Shown here piece by piece: positions 1 through 8,027 of a stretch of DNA of 64,000 nt (within the stretch, counting starts at the first letter, position 1; each line of letters opens with the position of its first letter). The notes under the pieces were generated by a model. That model searched no databases and was not told the origin of the DNA. It was given only the letters and a program-made list of their open reading frames with translations. Location of the stretch: contig JAJYLQ010000002.1 of the NCBI GenBank assembly GCA_021787595.1, positions 1-64,000 on the forward strand. Reading direction: 5' to 3'. The translations under genes and the position numbers were made by a program. The stretch is from Chloroflexota bacterium. Its GTDB lineage: Bacteria > Chloroflexota > Anaerolineae > Anaerolineales > Villigracilaceae.

Positions 1-41
1 AATAGTTCGGCAGGTAAGGTAAAATCCTCGTGGTAGGTCAT
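1..41 (-). CDS. IS256-family-like transposase, N-terminal 13 residues only
   Basis: Reading leftwards from the ATG at 41-39 gives MTYHEDFTLPAEL, which resembles the opening of many IS256-family (mutator-type DDE) transposases. A good ribosome binding site (AGGAG) lies 7 bases upstream of the ATG. The rest of the gene lies outside the window, so no catalytic residue can be seen. If correct, the enzyme would cut and join the ends of the element described above. The evidence is short, and another transposase family with a similar start is possible. Confidence 0.4.
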   Translation of the reverse strand, partial: MTYHEDFTLPAEL

Positions 42-90
42 GCTGTTTCTCCTTTCGTCTCAATACCGCAAGGATAACACTTGACCTACC
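1..90 (-). mobile_element. Left-hand tip of an IS256-family-like insertion sequence, truncated by the window edge
   Basis: The segment holds the first codons of a transposase on the minus strand and about 50 bp of leader. The outer boundary is placed at about 90 because a host reading frame resumes at 92 and runs without a stop into the gene that follows. The likely terminal inverted repeat lies around 60-90 (minus-strand tip begins GGTAGGTCAAG), but the other end is outside the window, so neither the repeat nor a target duplication can be confirmed. Family assignment rests on 13 residues only. Confidence 0.45.
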
Positions 91-91
91 T

Positions 92-793
92 TTCATTGCA
101 ATTTACAGAAGCAATCCTACACTACTTATATGGTCGCCTAACAGTAAATGGTTTTTTGATACTGAACATGGAAATGGACGATATGCAACGAATTGGATAT
201 GTGTAAGTGGTTTGGATGGTTCAAATTGGCAGATTGATGTAGATGGCACAACTTCTGATCCTGTTTGGGACAAAACCGGGAACATTCTATACTTTGTCGC
301 CAGAAAAACCAACCCAGACAGTATTCCCAATCTAAATATAGATGAACGGTTGATGCGGTATGATATCAGAACGCAAAAAACAGAGCGTCTGCTCCCATTG
401 AGAGAACAACAGACAATAGACTATATAAATTCAGTCTCTATCTCACCGGATAAACAGACTTTATTGCTTGAGTCACAATTGTCGAAAACCAAGTTCGATT
501 TGATTTTTGTAGATACTCAATCTTTGACCACAACCGACTCTACTTTGGATTTTGAAGATTTAAAAATTCACCTTATTTATGATTACATTTTGGAAACTGC
601 TTGGTCTCCAGATGATCAAAATCTTATACTGTTCGCGGGTGATTTTTGCACGCCTTCGGGCTGTGGGGGTCAGGGTCCGCGTGGTTATGGCTCTTTTTAT
701 ACACTAAACATTAAAACAGGAAAGGTGAGTATTTTTTCTGGCGATCATTCAATATATAGTTGGCAAGTTTCTCCTATCGCCACAACACCTTGA
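92..793 (+). pseudogene. 3' fragment of a TolB/WD40-like beta-propeller protein, cut by the IS element
   Basis: The frame is open from about 92 to the TGA at 791-793. It contains several beta-propeller blade signatures: WSPNSKWF near the start, a DPVWDKTGNILYF blade, SPDKQTLLLES, and AWSPDDQNLILF. This is the PD40/TolB type of six-bladed propeller, usually periplasmic or attached to a lipoprotein. The first in-frame alternative start is a TTG at 212, but the propeller pattern clearly begins upstream of it and continues to the edge of the IS. I therefore read this as the C-terminal part of a gene whose 5' part was separated by the insertion. Function of the intact protein unknown. Base composition is AT-richer than the glycan locus that follows. 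Confidence 0.6.
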
Positions 794-816
794 AATAGCA
801 AGTAAAATCAAACTAC

Positions 817-861
817 ATGACCAAACGCATCTTCATCTCCGCCGATCACGGCATGGCAATC
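817..861 (+). pseudogene. Remnant: duplicated first 15 codons of the glycosyltransferase gene at 1643
   Basis: Positions 807-861 repeat 1633-1687, including the ATG and MTKRIFISADHGMAI. Three mismatches are visible and all fall in third codon positions, so both copies once evolved as coding sequence. The left copy stops abruptly where the RAYT element begins. This points to two tandem paralogous genes, the first reduced to its 5' tip, rather than to a simple target-site duplication. Confidence 0.65.
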
Positions 862-1632
862 GCTGGGCTAAAGCCACTTGCTCAACACATGGAAGCGCTT
901 CGCGCTGGCGCAATGAGTCGGTTTTCGCGACAGCACCCTTTAGGGCAACCGACTTTCACGAATTGAGGCGGAGATTTATCTCCCGCCGAGAGCGATAGCA
1001 AGAGGAAAACCTTATGACCTATTGGCGTCTTCATTATCATCTCATCTTTTCAACATTCGAACGTCAACCGATTCTCATTGGCGAACGCGAGAAAATCTTT
1101 TATGGTGTTATCTACCAAAAAGCAAAAGAACTCGACTTGAAAGTCCATGCCGTCGGTAATGTGGACGATCATGTTCATATTGTTGTTTCCATTCCACCGA
1201 AAATCTCGGTTGCAGACTGCGTCCGTCATCTGAAAGGCCCAAGCGCACATGCCATCAATCACATGGACGGGAGCGATGGTCAATTCAAATGGCAAGAAGG
1301 TTATGGCGCATTGACGGTCGGCGAACGATCTTTGGAAACTGTCATGGCTTATGCCGCAAATCAAAAACAACACCATAAAGATCGCACGATGATTGATGTT
1401 TATGAGAGAATTGATGAGGAATGAAATACAATCTTCGCACATGGTTGGCTTGAGCGGGATTGAAATCCCTGCTCAACTCATGGAAGCCCTTCGGGTTGAT
1501 TACGCGAGTCGGCTTTAGCCGACTTTCACGAACTGAGGTGGAGATTCATCTCCCACCGGAATCCAAAGCCAAGATGAATCTATCGAAAACAGAATCAACT
1601 CAAAGTCACTTCAACTAACCAACTACGCGACT
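862..1632 (+). mobile_element. REP-associated tyrosine transposase (RAYT) unit with flanking palindromic repeats
   Basis: The transposase gene is flanked by two related blocks, about 862-1000 and 1446-1561, in the same orientation. Each contains a hairpin sequence and shares ACTTTCACGAA.TGAGG followed by a GGAGAT-NN-ATCTCC hairpin. The right block also has GTCGGC-TTTA-GCCGAC and GGGATT-GA-AATCCC. Paired REP-like blocks around a single-copy Y1 transposase is the arrangement called a REPtron. The exact ends are inferred from where the flanking gene duplication stops. Confidence 0.6.
1014..1424 (+). CDS. tnpA: IS200-like Y1 (HUH) transposase, RAYT type
   Basis: This 136-residue protein is the size of the IS200/IS605 TnpA and RAYT family, which cut and rejoin single-stranded DNA at hairpins. 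The HUH metal-binding motif is present as HVH at 53-55, inside DDHVHIVVSIP. The catalytic tyrosine is probably Tyr113 in YAANQKQHH, a form close to the family signature. The ATG at 1014 follows AGAGGA at a suitable distance. RAYTs are normally domesticated enzymes that spread REP palindromes, and the flanking hairpin blocks support that reading over a free IS200. No TnpB partner is present. The gene appears intact. Confidence 0.85.
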   Translation: MTYWRLHYHLIFSTFERQPILIGEREKIFYGVIYQKAKELDLKVHAVGNVDDHVHIVVSIPPKISVADCVRHLKGPSAHAINHMDGSDGQFKWQEGYGALTVGERSLETVMAYAANQKQHHKDRTMIDVYERIDEE

Positions 1633-1642
1633 ATCAAACTAC

Positions 1643-3133
1643 ATGACTAAACGTATCTTCATCTCCGCCGACCACGGCATGGCAATCATCTACTTCCTGC
1701 AAAGCGACGTTGTTCCAACATTGCTCGATGCAGGTATAGAAGTTATTCTATTAACCGATGACGAAATCGTCCCGCAACTCAAATCACGTTTTACATATCA
1801 CGGATTAACTATTGAAGGCTTGCGCCTCAAACAAGCCAACGATTACGCAAACAAATTCAAACCGCGTCAGCAATGGCTACTCGCCTTTCTCCGCCGCGTC
1901 GGCGGTTCGTGGCGCATCAACACCGAAGCCATGGACAGCCACATCTGGGAAGTCTGGGTTGAGAACTCGTGGAAGTTCCGTTTGGCGATTTGGATTCCCG
2001 CCGCGCTTGCGATTCTGATTCTGCGGACGTTTTCTTTTGCACGCAAATTTTTAGTGCGGATGCAGAACCGCTTCATTCCCCGCCCAAATCTTTATTCCGA
2101 TTTATTTGAAAAGTACAAGCCCGATCTGGTCATCGCTTCGACGGCAGGTTGGCGTCTCGACCGGTATCTGCTTCGAGAAGCGAATTTGCATCACGTGCCG
2201 ACCATGGCGGCGATTGTCGGCTGGGACAATCCATCGAGTTACTCCATCCGTGGCGCGACGATGGATTATGCAACCTGCTGGTCGCAACTTCAAAAAGATG
2301 AATTGGTATACGGCTCCGATTGGAATCCCAAACGCGTCAACATCGGCGGCATTCCATCCTATGACGGTTACTTCAGAAAAGAATGGCAATTATCGAAGGA
2401 TGATTATTTCAAGCTACATGGTCTCGACTCGAATCGCAAATTGATTTCGTATGCTTGTTCGTTTGTCCATTTCGCACCGAACTTTCCCAACGTGGAAGCG
2501 CTGGCGAAATTGGTTTCATCAGATGCGTTAGTTGAACCTTCGCAATTATTGATTCGACTCCATCCGAGTCATTTTCAAGACAAACCGAAAATCTTTGCCG
2601 ATGAACGTGAAAAGATTTTTGCGCTCGAGAAACAATATCCCAATGTGCATGTCGTCAAGCCTGTCGCATTGGGCGGCTCGCTCGGCTACTATAGCGGCGA
2701 AGACATGGACGAAAAATCTTCGATGATGGCGCACTCGGATGTCTTGGTCACTGTGTATTCGACGATGGTTGTCGAGACCGCTGTCCACGACACGCCGATT
2801 GTCGCCGCAGTGATCGAAGTCCCCGGCGGATGGAATACCGTTCGTGCCGCGAGTAGCGGCGGCACGCCGGTACGAGACGGCGAGCCGAAGAAATATTCAT
2901 TATCGCTGAAAAAGATTGGCAACTGGCCCACGCACAAACGTTTCCGCGATGCCAAAGCCGGACGCGTCGCCGAAAACGTGGACCAGCTTCGGGACGCGAT
3001 CAATCTCTATTTGAAAAATCCCGCTCTCGACGCGGAACAGAGGCGGAAATTCGTCGAAGATGAAATCACCTTCACTGATGGAACATCTGGCAAACGAACC
3101 GCTGAATACATTTTGAAAATATTGAATACGTAA
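1643..3133 (+). CDS. GT-B-fold glycosyltransferase, CDP-glycerol glycerophosphotransferase-like
   Basis: The 496-residue protein opens with a Rossmann-like strand and helix (MTKRIFISADHGMAI). Its C-terminal half has the pattern of TagB/TagF and capsule (Kps-type) transferases: SDVLVTVYSTMVVETAV followed by DTPIVAAV, where sugar nucleotide or phospho-donors bind. A hydrophobic stretch around residues 114-130 may bring it to the membrane. It is the first gene of the glycan locus, and a duplicated remnant of its start lies upstream. Role: transfer of a sugar or polyol phosphate in surface polymer assembly. Substrate cannot be told from the sequence. Confidence 0.65.
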   Translation: MTKRIFISADHGMAIIYFLQSDVVPTLLDAGIEVILLTDDEIVPQLKSRFTYHGLTIEGLRLKQANDYANKFKPRQQWLLAFLRRVGGSWRINTEAMDSHIWEVWVENSWKFRLAIWIPAALAILILRTFSFARKFLVRMQNRFIPRPNLYSDLFEKYKPDLVIASTAGWRLDRYLLREANLHHVPTMAAIVGWDNPSSYSIRGATMDYATCWSQLQKDELVYGSDWNPKRVNIGGIPSYDGYFRKEWQLSKDDYFKLHGLDSNRKLISYACSFVHFAPNFPNVEALAKLVSSDALVEPSQLLIRLHPSHFQDKPKIFADEREKIFALEKQYPNVHVVKPVALGGSLGYYSGEDMDEKSSMMAHSDVLVTVYSTMVVETAVHDTPIVAAVIEVPGGWNTVRAASSGGTPVRDGEPKKYSLSLKKIGNWPTHKRFRDAKAGRVAENVDQLRDAINLYLKNPALDAEQRRKFVEDEITFTDGTSGKRTAEYILKILNT

Positions 3134-3176
3134 TGTCATTGCGAGTGGCGTCATGGTGCCACTCCTCGCAATGACA
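3134..3176. repeat. Palindromic repeat, family B (TGTCATTGCGAG ends), short copy
   Basis: The ends TGTCATTGCGAG and CTCGCAATGACA are perfect inverted repeats with TGGCG/TGCCA inside, giving a long hairpin right after the stop codon of the previous gene. Related copies lie at 11426-11609, 40626-40755 (hybrid) and 53742-53834. This copy may also act as a transcription end or mRNA-protecting hairpin, although no T-run follows. Confidence 0.8.
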
Positions 3177-3225
3177 GATGGAATCAGCATTATGGTTTAT
3201 CATTGAGCTGTTAAACCGTAGAGTT

Positions 3226-3678
3226 ATGCAATCAAAAACCAAATCCATGTTTCTCTTCTACTTCTCCATCACCCTCGCCGTCGCTTCGAGCGTGTTGTAT
3301 CATTTTAGCCAGAAGGCCACACCTGCGGATGTCAACCCTGCGGTGGCGATCATGGCAACTTACGCGGTCGCGCTTTGTTTAACGGGGATCGTCGCGTTTT
3401 TCATCCCAACCAAGATCGGATTCCTGGCCGAACTGCGACAGTTGAACTGGGCGAGTTACTTGCTGGCGTTCTCCATCGTTGGCCTTGAAATCGGTTACTT
3501 ACTCGTCTATCGCGCGGGTTGGAACGTGGGCATTGCCGCGGTGCTGGTCAATGTGGTGGCATCATTTTTACTTGTGCCGGTTGCTTTGATCGTGTTCAAG
3601 CAACAACTTTCGCGGATTAATATTATTGGCATTTTGGTTTGTCTGGCTGGGTTAGTGATGTTGAATTGGAAGAGGTAA
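3226..3678 (+). CDS. Small multi-pass membrane protein, EamA/DMT-like half transporter
   Basis: The 150-residue protein has five predicted membrane spans and a C-terminal signature (INIIGILVCLAGLVMLNW) like the last helix of EamA/DMT drug-metabolite transporters. It is half the length of a 10-helix EamA protein, as in the paired EmrE/ArnE type. ArnE-type proteins flip undecaprenyl-linked sugars, which would fit the glycan locus, but that is inference. I start at the ATG at 3226 rather than an upstream in-frame ATG at 3178, which lies next to the palindrome and would add a non-hydrophobic tail. Confidence 0.6.
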   Translation: MQSKTKSMFLFYFSITLAVASSVLYHFSQKATPADVNPAVAIMATYAVALCLTGIVAFFIPTKIGFLAELRQLNWASYLLAFSIVGLEIGYLLVYRAGWNVGIAAVLVNVVASFLLVPVALIVFKQQLSRINIIGILVCLAGLVMLNWKR

Positions 3679-3682
3679 TTTA

Positions 3683-4789
3683 GTGACATCCTCTTTTGAT
3701 TTGTTGGTTATCGGTGGTAGCGGTTTTGTTGGCGCAAATTTAACCCAAGCTGCTCTACACGCCGGCTTCAAGGTTGCTTATACTTACGTGGATCATAGAC
3801 TGCAATTACCTGTAAGTTCCTATCAAGTAGATCTGCAAGAAAAAAGCACACTTGAAACCTGTTTGAAAAAAACTCAACCGAAAAATATTGTGTATTGTGC
3901 TCTGCCGCGAGGCAATGAGACAAAGCATCGAATAGTAAGTATTGAAGGGGTAAAACGGACGCTAGACGCGTTAGATAAAGCGACTTATCCCAAGTTTGTA
4001 TATGTTTCTTCCAACTCTGTTTTTTCTGGCAGGAAAGGACAATATCGAGAATTAGAAAAAACAGACGCGGAACAACAGCGCGATGACTACCGCGCGTATG
4101 CGGTTACACGCGCAATTGGTGAACAGGTTGCACTGGACACCTGGTCTAATTCAATTGTTGTGCGTACCGCAGATGTCAATGGCAGAGATGTGCAAGGAAA
4201 TATAAATCGACGCCTGATAAGCCTCATTGACCAATTAGAGTCTGGTCAGGAAATTCAAAGACTCAGCCAAGCCTATATCTCGCCAACATTAGTATTACAG
4301 CGCAAAGTTAGAGTGTTGAGGGTTCTGCTCATGGCCTTTCTACCGTTTTCGCCCTCATCCCCAACCCTTCCCCCGAGTGGGGAAGGGAGTCTCCTCTCCC
4401 TTTGGGAGAGGGAAAGGGTGAGGGAGAATTGGCAGGGAGCGATTGCTCGACTTTGCGCTGTAATGTTAGTTGATAATCTTGTTGATGGCATAATGGAAAT
4501 CTTGGATGAGGACTTTGTTTATCGAGGCATTTTGCATATAGCAGGCTGTGAAAGAATAACTTATTATGAGTTTGCTTGTAAGTTGGCAAAGTTTGTTAAT
4601 GCCGATGTTTCGTTGGTAAAACCAGATCCAAGTAAAATTTGGGATTACAGCCTCGACATAAGTTTTACGCAAAGTTTGCTGAAAACAAGATTGTTGAATG
4701 TTGAAGATCAATTTAAAGGAATATTTTGTGGACAAACTTGGAGCGCCAGAAATTGTTCAATCGAATCAAATCATCCACTCGTATCTTAA
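3683..4789 (+). CDS. NAD(P)-dependent epimerase/reductase, RmlD-like, with an in-frame 59-residue repeat insertion
   Basis: The N-terminus has the nucleotide-binding glycine motif GGSGFVG (about 10-16), and YAVTRAIGE stands where YxxxK is usual, with Arg replacing Lys. SNSVFSG and the C-terminal ISPTLV..DNLVDGI region resemble dTDP-4-dehydrorhamnose reductases. Residues from about 204 to 262 are encoded by a family-A MITE-like element (4294-4465) plus a 5-bp target duplication. Removing the 177 bp restores SPTLVDNLVDGI exactly. The reading frame survives but the enzyme may be inactive. Start is GTG at 3683, five bases after the previous stop. The next gene overlaps its end by 64 bp. It would make or modify a deoxysugar for the locus. 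Confidence 0.7.
   Translation: MTSSFDLLVIGGSGFVGANLTQAALHAGFKVAYTYVDHRLQLPVSSYQVDLQEKSTLETCLKKTQPKNIVYCALPRGNETKHRIVSIEGVKRTLDALDKATYPKFVYVSSNSVFSGRKGQYRELEKTDAEQQRDDYRAYAVTRAIGEQVALDTWSNSIVVRTADVNGRDVQGNINRRLISLIDQLESGQEIQRLSQAYISPTLVLQRKVRVLRVLLMAFLPFSPSSPTLPPSGEGSLLSLWERERVRENWQGAIARLCAVMLVDNLVDGIMEILDEDFVYRGILHIAGCERITYYEFACKLAKFVNADVSLVKPDPSKIWDYSLDISFTQSLLKTRLLNVEDQFKGIFCGQTWSARNCSIESNHPLVS
4294..4465 (-). repeat. MITE-like element family A, copy 1, inside a gene
   Basis: The ends are ATTACAGCGCAAAG and its inverse CTTTGCGCTGTAAT, and a GC-rich palindromic core lies between. Direct repeats TTAGT at 4289-4293 and 4466-4470 look like a 5-bp target duplication. This copy is inverted relative to copies 2, 4 and 5 (22064, 44314, 51459). 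Its length plus the duplication is 177 bp, divisible by three, and its strand used here has no stop codon. Confidence 0.85.
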
Positions 4790-5769
4790 TCAAAGGCGAG
4801 CCCAAAAAGAAACAACGCGATTTCATTCCTGCCATCACGCTTGATGAAGTAGCGGAGATCAAACAATTTTTCCCGCGTGAGAAGTTCTTCATCTTCGGCC
4901 ACGCCCGTTCCGGCACGACGTTGCTTATGCGCCTTGTGCGCTTGCATCCCGAGGTGCATTGCGATTATCAAGCGCACTTCTTCACCCGCCGACCGTTGCT
5001 GAAATCGCTGGTTGATTCAGCAGACATCGAAGAATGGCTGACGCGCAAATCCAATCGCTGGAATCACGGACGCGATCTTTCGCCGCTCGTTCTGCGTGCC
5101 TCGGCGGATTTCATCATGGAACGCGAAGCGATCCGCGAAGGCAAGATGATCGTCGGCGATAAGAGTCCTTTGTCTACGATTCACGGCCAATCGGTGCGCG
5201 ATATGCACGCCATCTATCCCGATGCAAAATTAATTTACATCGTCCGCGATGGGCGCGATGTGTTGATCTCTGAACGCTTCCGCAACTTCGTGGAGGAGTC
5301 GAAGTTTCTGACATCAGAAGATAAACGCATCGTCGAAGAGTTGCATAACGATCTGAATCAATTCGATGGCACGCGTTCGATCTTCACCGAGACATTCATC
5401 CGACGCGTGGCAAAAGGCTGGGCGACAAACTTGCAGGAAATCGAAGAAGAAGGCAAGCGATTATTCGGCAAGAATTATTTTGCTTTGCGATATGAAGATT
5501 TGTTGAATGACCCGTTCAACGAGATGACTCGACTGTGGAAATTTCTCGGCGTGAAAGAGGTTGACAAGTCGTTGGCGAAGAAGATCAAGTTCGAGATGGA
5601 ATCAAATCCCGATGAGGAGTGGCAAGCCAAACGGGATGAAGGAATCGCATCGTTCCTTCCGAAAGGTCAAGCCGGTAATTGGCAGAGACTTTTCACCGCG
5701 CGCGACAAATCCATCTTCAATGAGATCGCGGGCGAAACTCTAACCAAGTGGAAATATAAAATCAACTAA
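4726..5769 (+). CDS. PAPS-dependent sulfotransferase 1
   Basis: The two PAPS-binding motifs are visible: the 5'-phosphosulfate loop FGHARSGTTLLMRLV (about 57-71) and the 3'-phosphate motif YIVRDGRDVLIS (about 167-178). Length, 347 residues, suits the Sulfotransfer_3 family. It transfers sulfate from PAPS to a hydroxyl, here presumably on a glycan. A TTG at 4726 preceded by AAAGGA is the best start I can see and overlaps the preceding epimerase gene. PAPS can be supplied by the fused enzyme at 9696. It is distinct in sequence from the two paralogous sulfotransferases at 16331 and 19514. Confidence 0.8.
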   Translation: MWTNLERQKLFNRIKSSTRILIKGEPKKKQRDFIPAITLDEVAEIKQFFPREKFFIFGHARSGTTLLMRLVRLHPEVHCDYQAHFFTRRPLLKSLVDSADIEEWLTRKSNRWNHGRDLSPLVLRASADFIMEREAIREGKMIVGDKSPLSTIHGQSVRDMHAIYPDAKLIYIVRDGRDVLISERFRNFVEESKFLTSEDKRIVEELHNDLNQFDGTRSIFTETFIRRVAKGWATNLQEIEEEGKRLFGKNYFALRYEDLLNDPFNEMTRLWKFLGVKEVDKSLAKKIKFEMESNPDEEWQAKRDEGIASFLPKGQAGNWQRLFTARDKSIFNEIAGETLTKWKYKIN

Positions 5770-5797
5770 TTTGGGAAGGGAATACCCTGGAGGGTTT

Positions 5798-6964
5798 ATG
5801 TTTGTTCCATTACGAAGGGGAGCGAAGATTCTGCCATTAATTACAGCAATTGTCACTCTGGTTTTCGTGCCGATTTTCTTTGCAGAAGTTTATGTCGGCA
5901 CAAAAAGTGATTCGGATTTTCCTGCACATCTTTTATGGGCGATGGATATTAAAAGCGGAAAACCAATACCGGCATATGTCACGGCTCATGCGGCGTGGCA
6001 ATATTTGGTTTTGGCGCTCAACACAACTTTTGGGTTGTCCTTCGAAAACGCCGAACTACTTGCAATTACATTTTGTATAGGATGTACCATAGCTGTTTTG
6101 TTATGGTGGTTCTGGCCCGCCCTGAAAAAAGCAAAGCTTTCCATATCACAGATGATCGGAGTTGTTTTGGGCGTCAATATCGCAGCACCAGTCTTTTTGA
6201 TGTGGTTCCTGGATCGTGAGATGTATCTTGGCTATGTTGGTGTTACTTCCTATCACAACCCGACCATCATCTTATTGCGTCCATTGGTGTTGCTGCAGTT
6301 CATCTACGCGCTGCAATGTTTCGAATCAAAGCCGCTTCCCAAAATAAATGTTCCGATTGCCGCGCTGATTTCGCTGCTTGCGACCTTTGCCAAACCGAAC
6401 TTCGCAATTTGCCTGCTTCCTGCGATTGCTTTGGTCGCGCTCTACAAAATGATTCACAAGGAAAGCGTAAATCTTGCCTTTCTTGTCTATGGGTTTGTCC
6501 TGCCCATGGTATTGATGCTCCTCTGGCAATTGTGGATGACGTATGTTGGCGACGACACGGCTCATGTGATCTTTTTTCCGTTCGGCGTGATGAACACATA
6601 CTCTGATTATTTGTTGCCCAAGTTTTTTCTGTCCATTTTGTTTCCACTTGTGGTTACAATCCTCTACTGGAAACAAGCTTCCCGCGATTTGCCGATGATT
6701 CTTGCCTGGCTGATTTTTATCTTCGGTTCGTTTTATACTTATTTCATTGCCGAAAGTGGTCCAAGATTCACAGATGGCAACTTCACATGGAGCGGTGAGA
6801 TCGCGTTATTTGTTCTTTTTGCCATATCCACTCTTTTCTTCATCAAAGTCCCAAAGTCACCGGACTTTTCAAAAATTGCCGGAGAGACTTTTTGGGCGCT
6901 TCATGTGGTCGCCGGAGTAATTTATTACGTTTACTTTACATTGCATATGTTATATATTGTGTAA
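5798..6964 (+). CDS. Polytopic membrane protein, possible GT-C glycosyltransferase
   Basis: The 388-residue protein has about ten hydrophobic segments and no family signature I can name with confidence. After the first span, a short loop carries acidic residues (SDSDFPAHLLWA), the place where GT-C enzymes keep their catalytic aspartate. The ATG at 5798 is preceded by GGAGG at four bases and is preferred over an in-frame TTG at 5771. It follows the sulfotransferase by 28 bp, so the two are probably one transcript. Role in glycan assembly is inferred only from position. Confidence 0.5.
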   Translation: MFVPLRRGAKILPLITAIVTLVFVPIFFAEVYVGTKSDSDFPAHLLWAMDIKSGKPIPAYVTAHAAWQYLVLALNTTFGLSFENAELLAITFCIGCTIAVLLWWFWPALKKAKLSISQMIGVVLGVNIAAPVFLMWFLDREMYLGYVGVTSYHNPTIILLRPLVLLQFIYALQCFESKPLPKINVPIAALISLLATFAKPNFAICLLPAIALVALYKMIHKESVNLAFLVYGFVLPMVLMLLWQLWMTYVGDDTAHVIFFPFGVMNTYSDYLLPKFFLSILFPLVVTILYWKQASRDLPMILAWLIFIFGSFYTYFIAESGPRFTDGNFTWSGEIALFVLFAISTLFFIKVPKSPDFSKIAGETFWALHVVAGVIYYVYFTLHMLYIV

Positions 6965-6995
6965 TTCATAAAGGCACTCGACAGGATAATTGCAA

Positions 6996-8027
6996 ATGAA
7001 AACATTGATCGCCGGCCTCGGCTCGATTGGACGCCGACATTTTCGCAACCTGGTTGCGCTTGGCGAAAAAGATATCATCTTGCTTCGCTCTCATCGCGCC
7101 GCGCTGTCTGATGATGAACTGGCAGGCTATCCCGTCGAAACGGATTTGGCTGACGCGGTAAAAAAACATAAGCCCGATGCGGTCGTCGTCGCGAACCCAA
7201 CCGCGTTGCATTTGGATGTTGCGATTCCTGCCGCCAAAGCGGGTTGTTCGATCCTGATGGAAAAGCCGATCTCGAATTCTACGGATCGGATGGATGAACT
7301 CGAATCTGCCTTGAAAAAAGGCGGCGGACAATTGCTGGTTGGATTCCAATTCCGCTTTCATCCGACTCTGCAAAAAGCTGCACAACTATTCCACGAAGGC
7401 ACGGTTGGCAAGCCGCTTTCGTTTCACGTTCAATGGGGCGAATACCTTCCAGATTGGCATCCGTGGGAGGATTTCAGGCAGAGCTACGCGGCGCGGCCCG
7501 ACTTGGGCGGCGGCGTCATTCTGACATTGACCCACCCGCTGGATTATGTCCGCATGCTGCTCGGCGAAGCAGATTCGTTATGGGCGTTTGCGAGCTCGCT
7601 CAATCTCGATTTGCCCGTCGAAGACGCGGCGGAAATTGGATTGAAGATGGCAAGCGGCGCGATCGGCTCCATCCACATGGACTACAACCAACGGCCGCCG
7701 AGTCATCGCTGGGAAATTGTCGGCTCGAACGGCACGATGAAATGGGATAATGCCACGGGGAATCTGGAAGTGTTTTCAAGCCCTCGCACCGACCGCTCTC
7801 CCAAGGGAAGATGGACAAAGGGTGAGGGAAAATGGGATATATATGAGCCGCCCGCGGGCTTCGAACGAAACGTCATGTTCGTCGAAGAGATGAAGCACTT
7901 CATCGCGGTCGTCCAGAAAAAGGAATCACCCGCCTGCGTACTCGAAGATGGCAAATGGGCGTTGCGGCTGGCGCTGGCCGCGCACCAATCCGCGCGGACC
8001 GAAAAGATCGTCAGGCTCAATTCTTGA
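6996..8027 (+). CDS. Gfo/Idh/MocA-family NAD(P)-dependent oxidoreductase
   Basis: The protein begins with the dinucleotide-binding motif GLGSIGRRHFRNL and has the EKPISN motif near residue 90, whose lysine and proline mark this family. Length, 343 residues, is normal. Such enzymes oxidise or reduce sugars or sugar acids, and members are frequent in nonulosonate and other surface-sugar loci. The ATG at 6996 follows AGGATAA. A stretch near residues 260-285 (SSPRTDRSPKGRWTKGEG) is low in conservation and its DNA resembles a palindromic repeat core, so it may be a small insertion. The end overlaps the convergent gene by 11 bp. Confidence 0.8.
   Translation: MKTLIAGLGSIGRRHFRNLVALGEKDIILLRSHRAALSDDELAGYPVETDLADAVKKHKPDAVVVANPTALHLDVAIPAAKAGCSILMEKPISNSTDRMDELESALKKGGGQLLVGFQFRFHPTLQKAAQLFHEGTVGKPLSFHVQWGEYLPDWHPWEDFRQSYAARPDLGGGVILTLTHPLDYVRMLLGEADSLWAFASSLNLDLPVEDAAEIGLKMASGAIGSIHMDYNQRPPSHRWEIVGSNGTMKWDNATGNLEVFSSPRTDRSPKGRWTKGEGKWDIYEPPAGFERNVMFVEEMKHFIAVVQKKESPACVLEDGKWALRLALAAHQSARTEKIVRLNS

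Noticed and set aside
3683-4789. The 59-residue insert as an assembly chimera
   Set aside because: The target duplication and exact restoration of the family sequence on removal are what a real insertion gives; four other copies share the ends.
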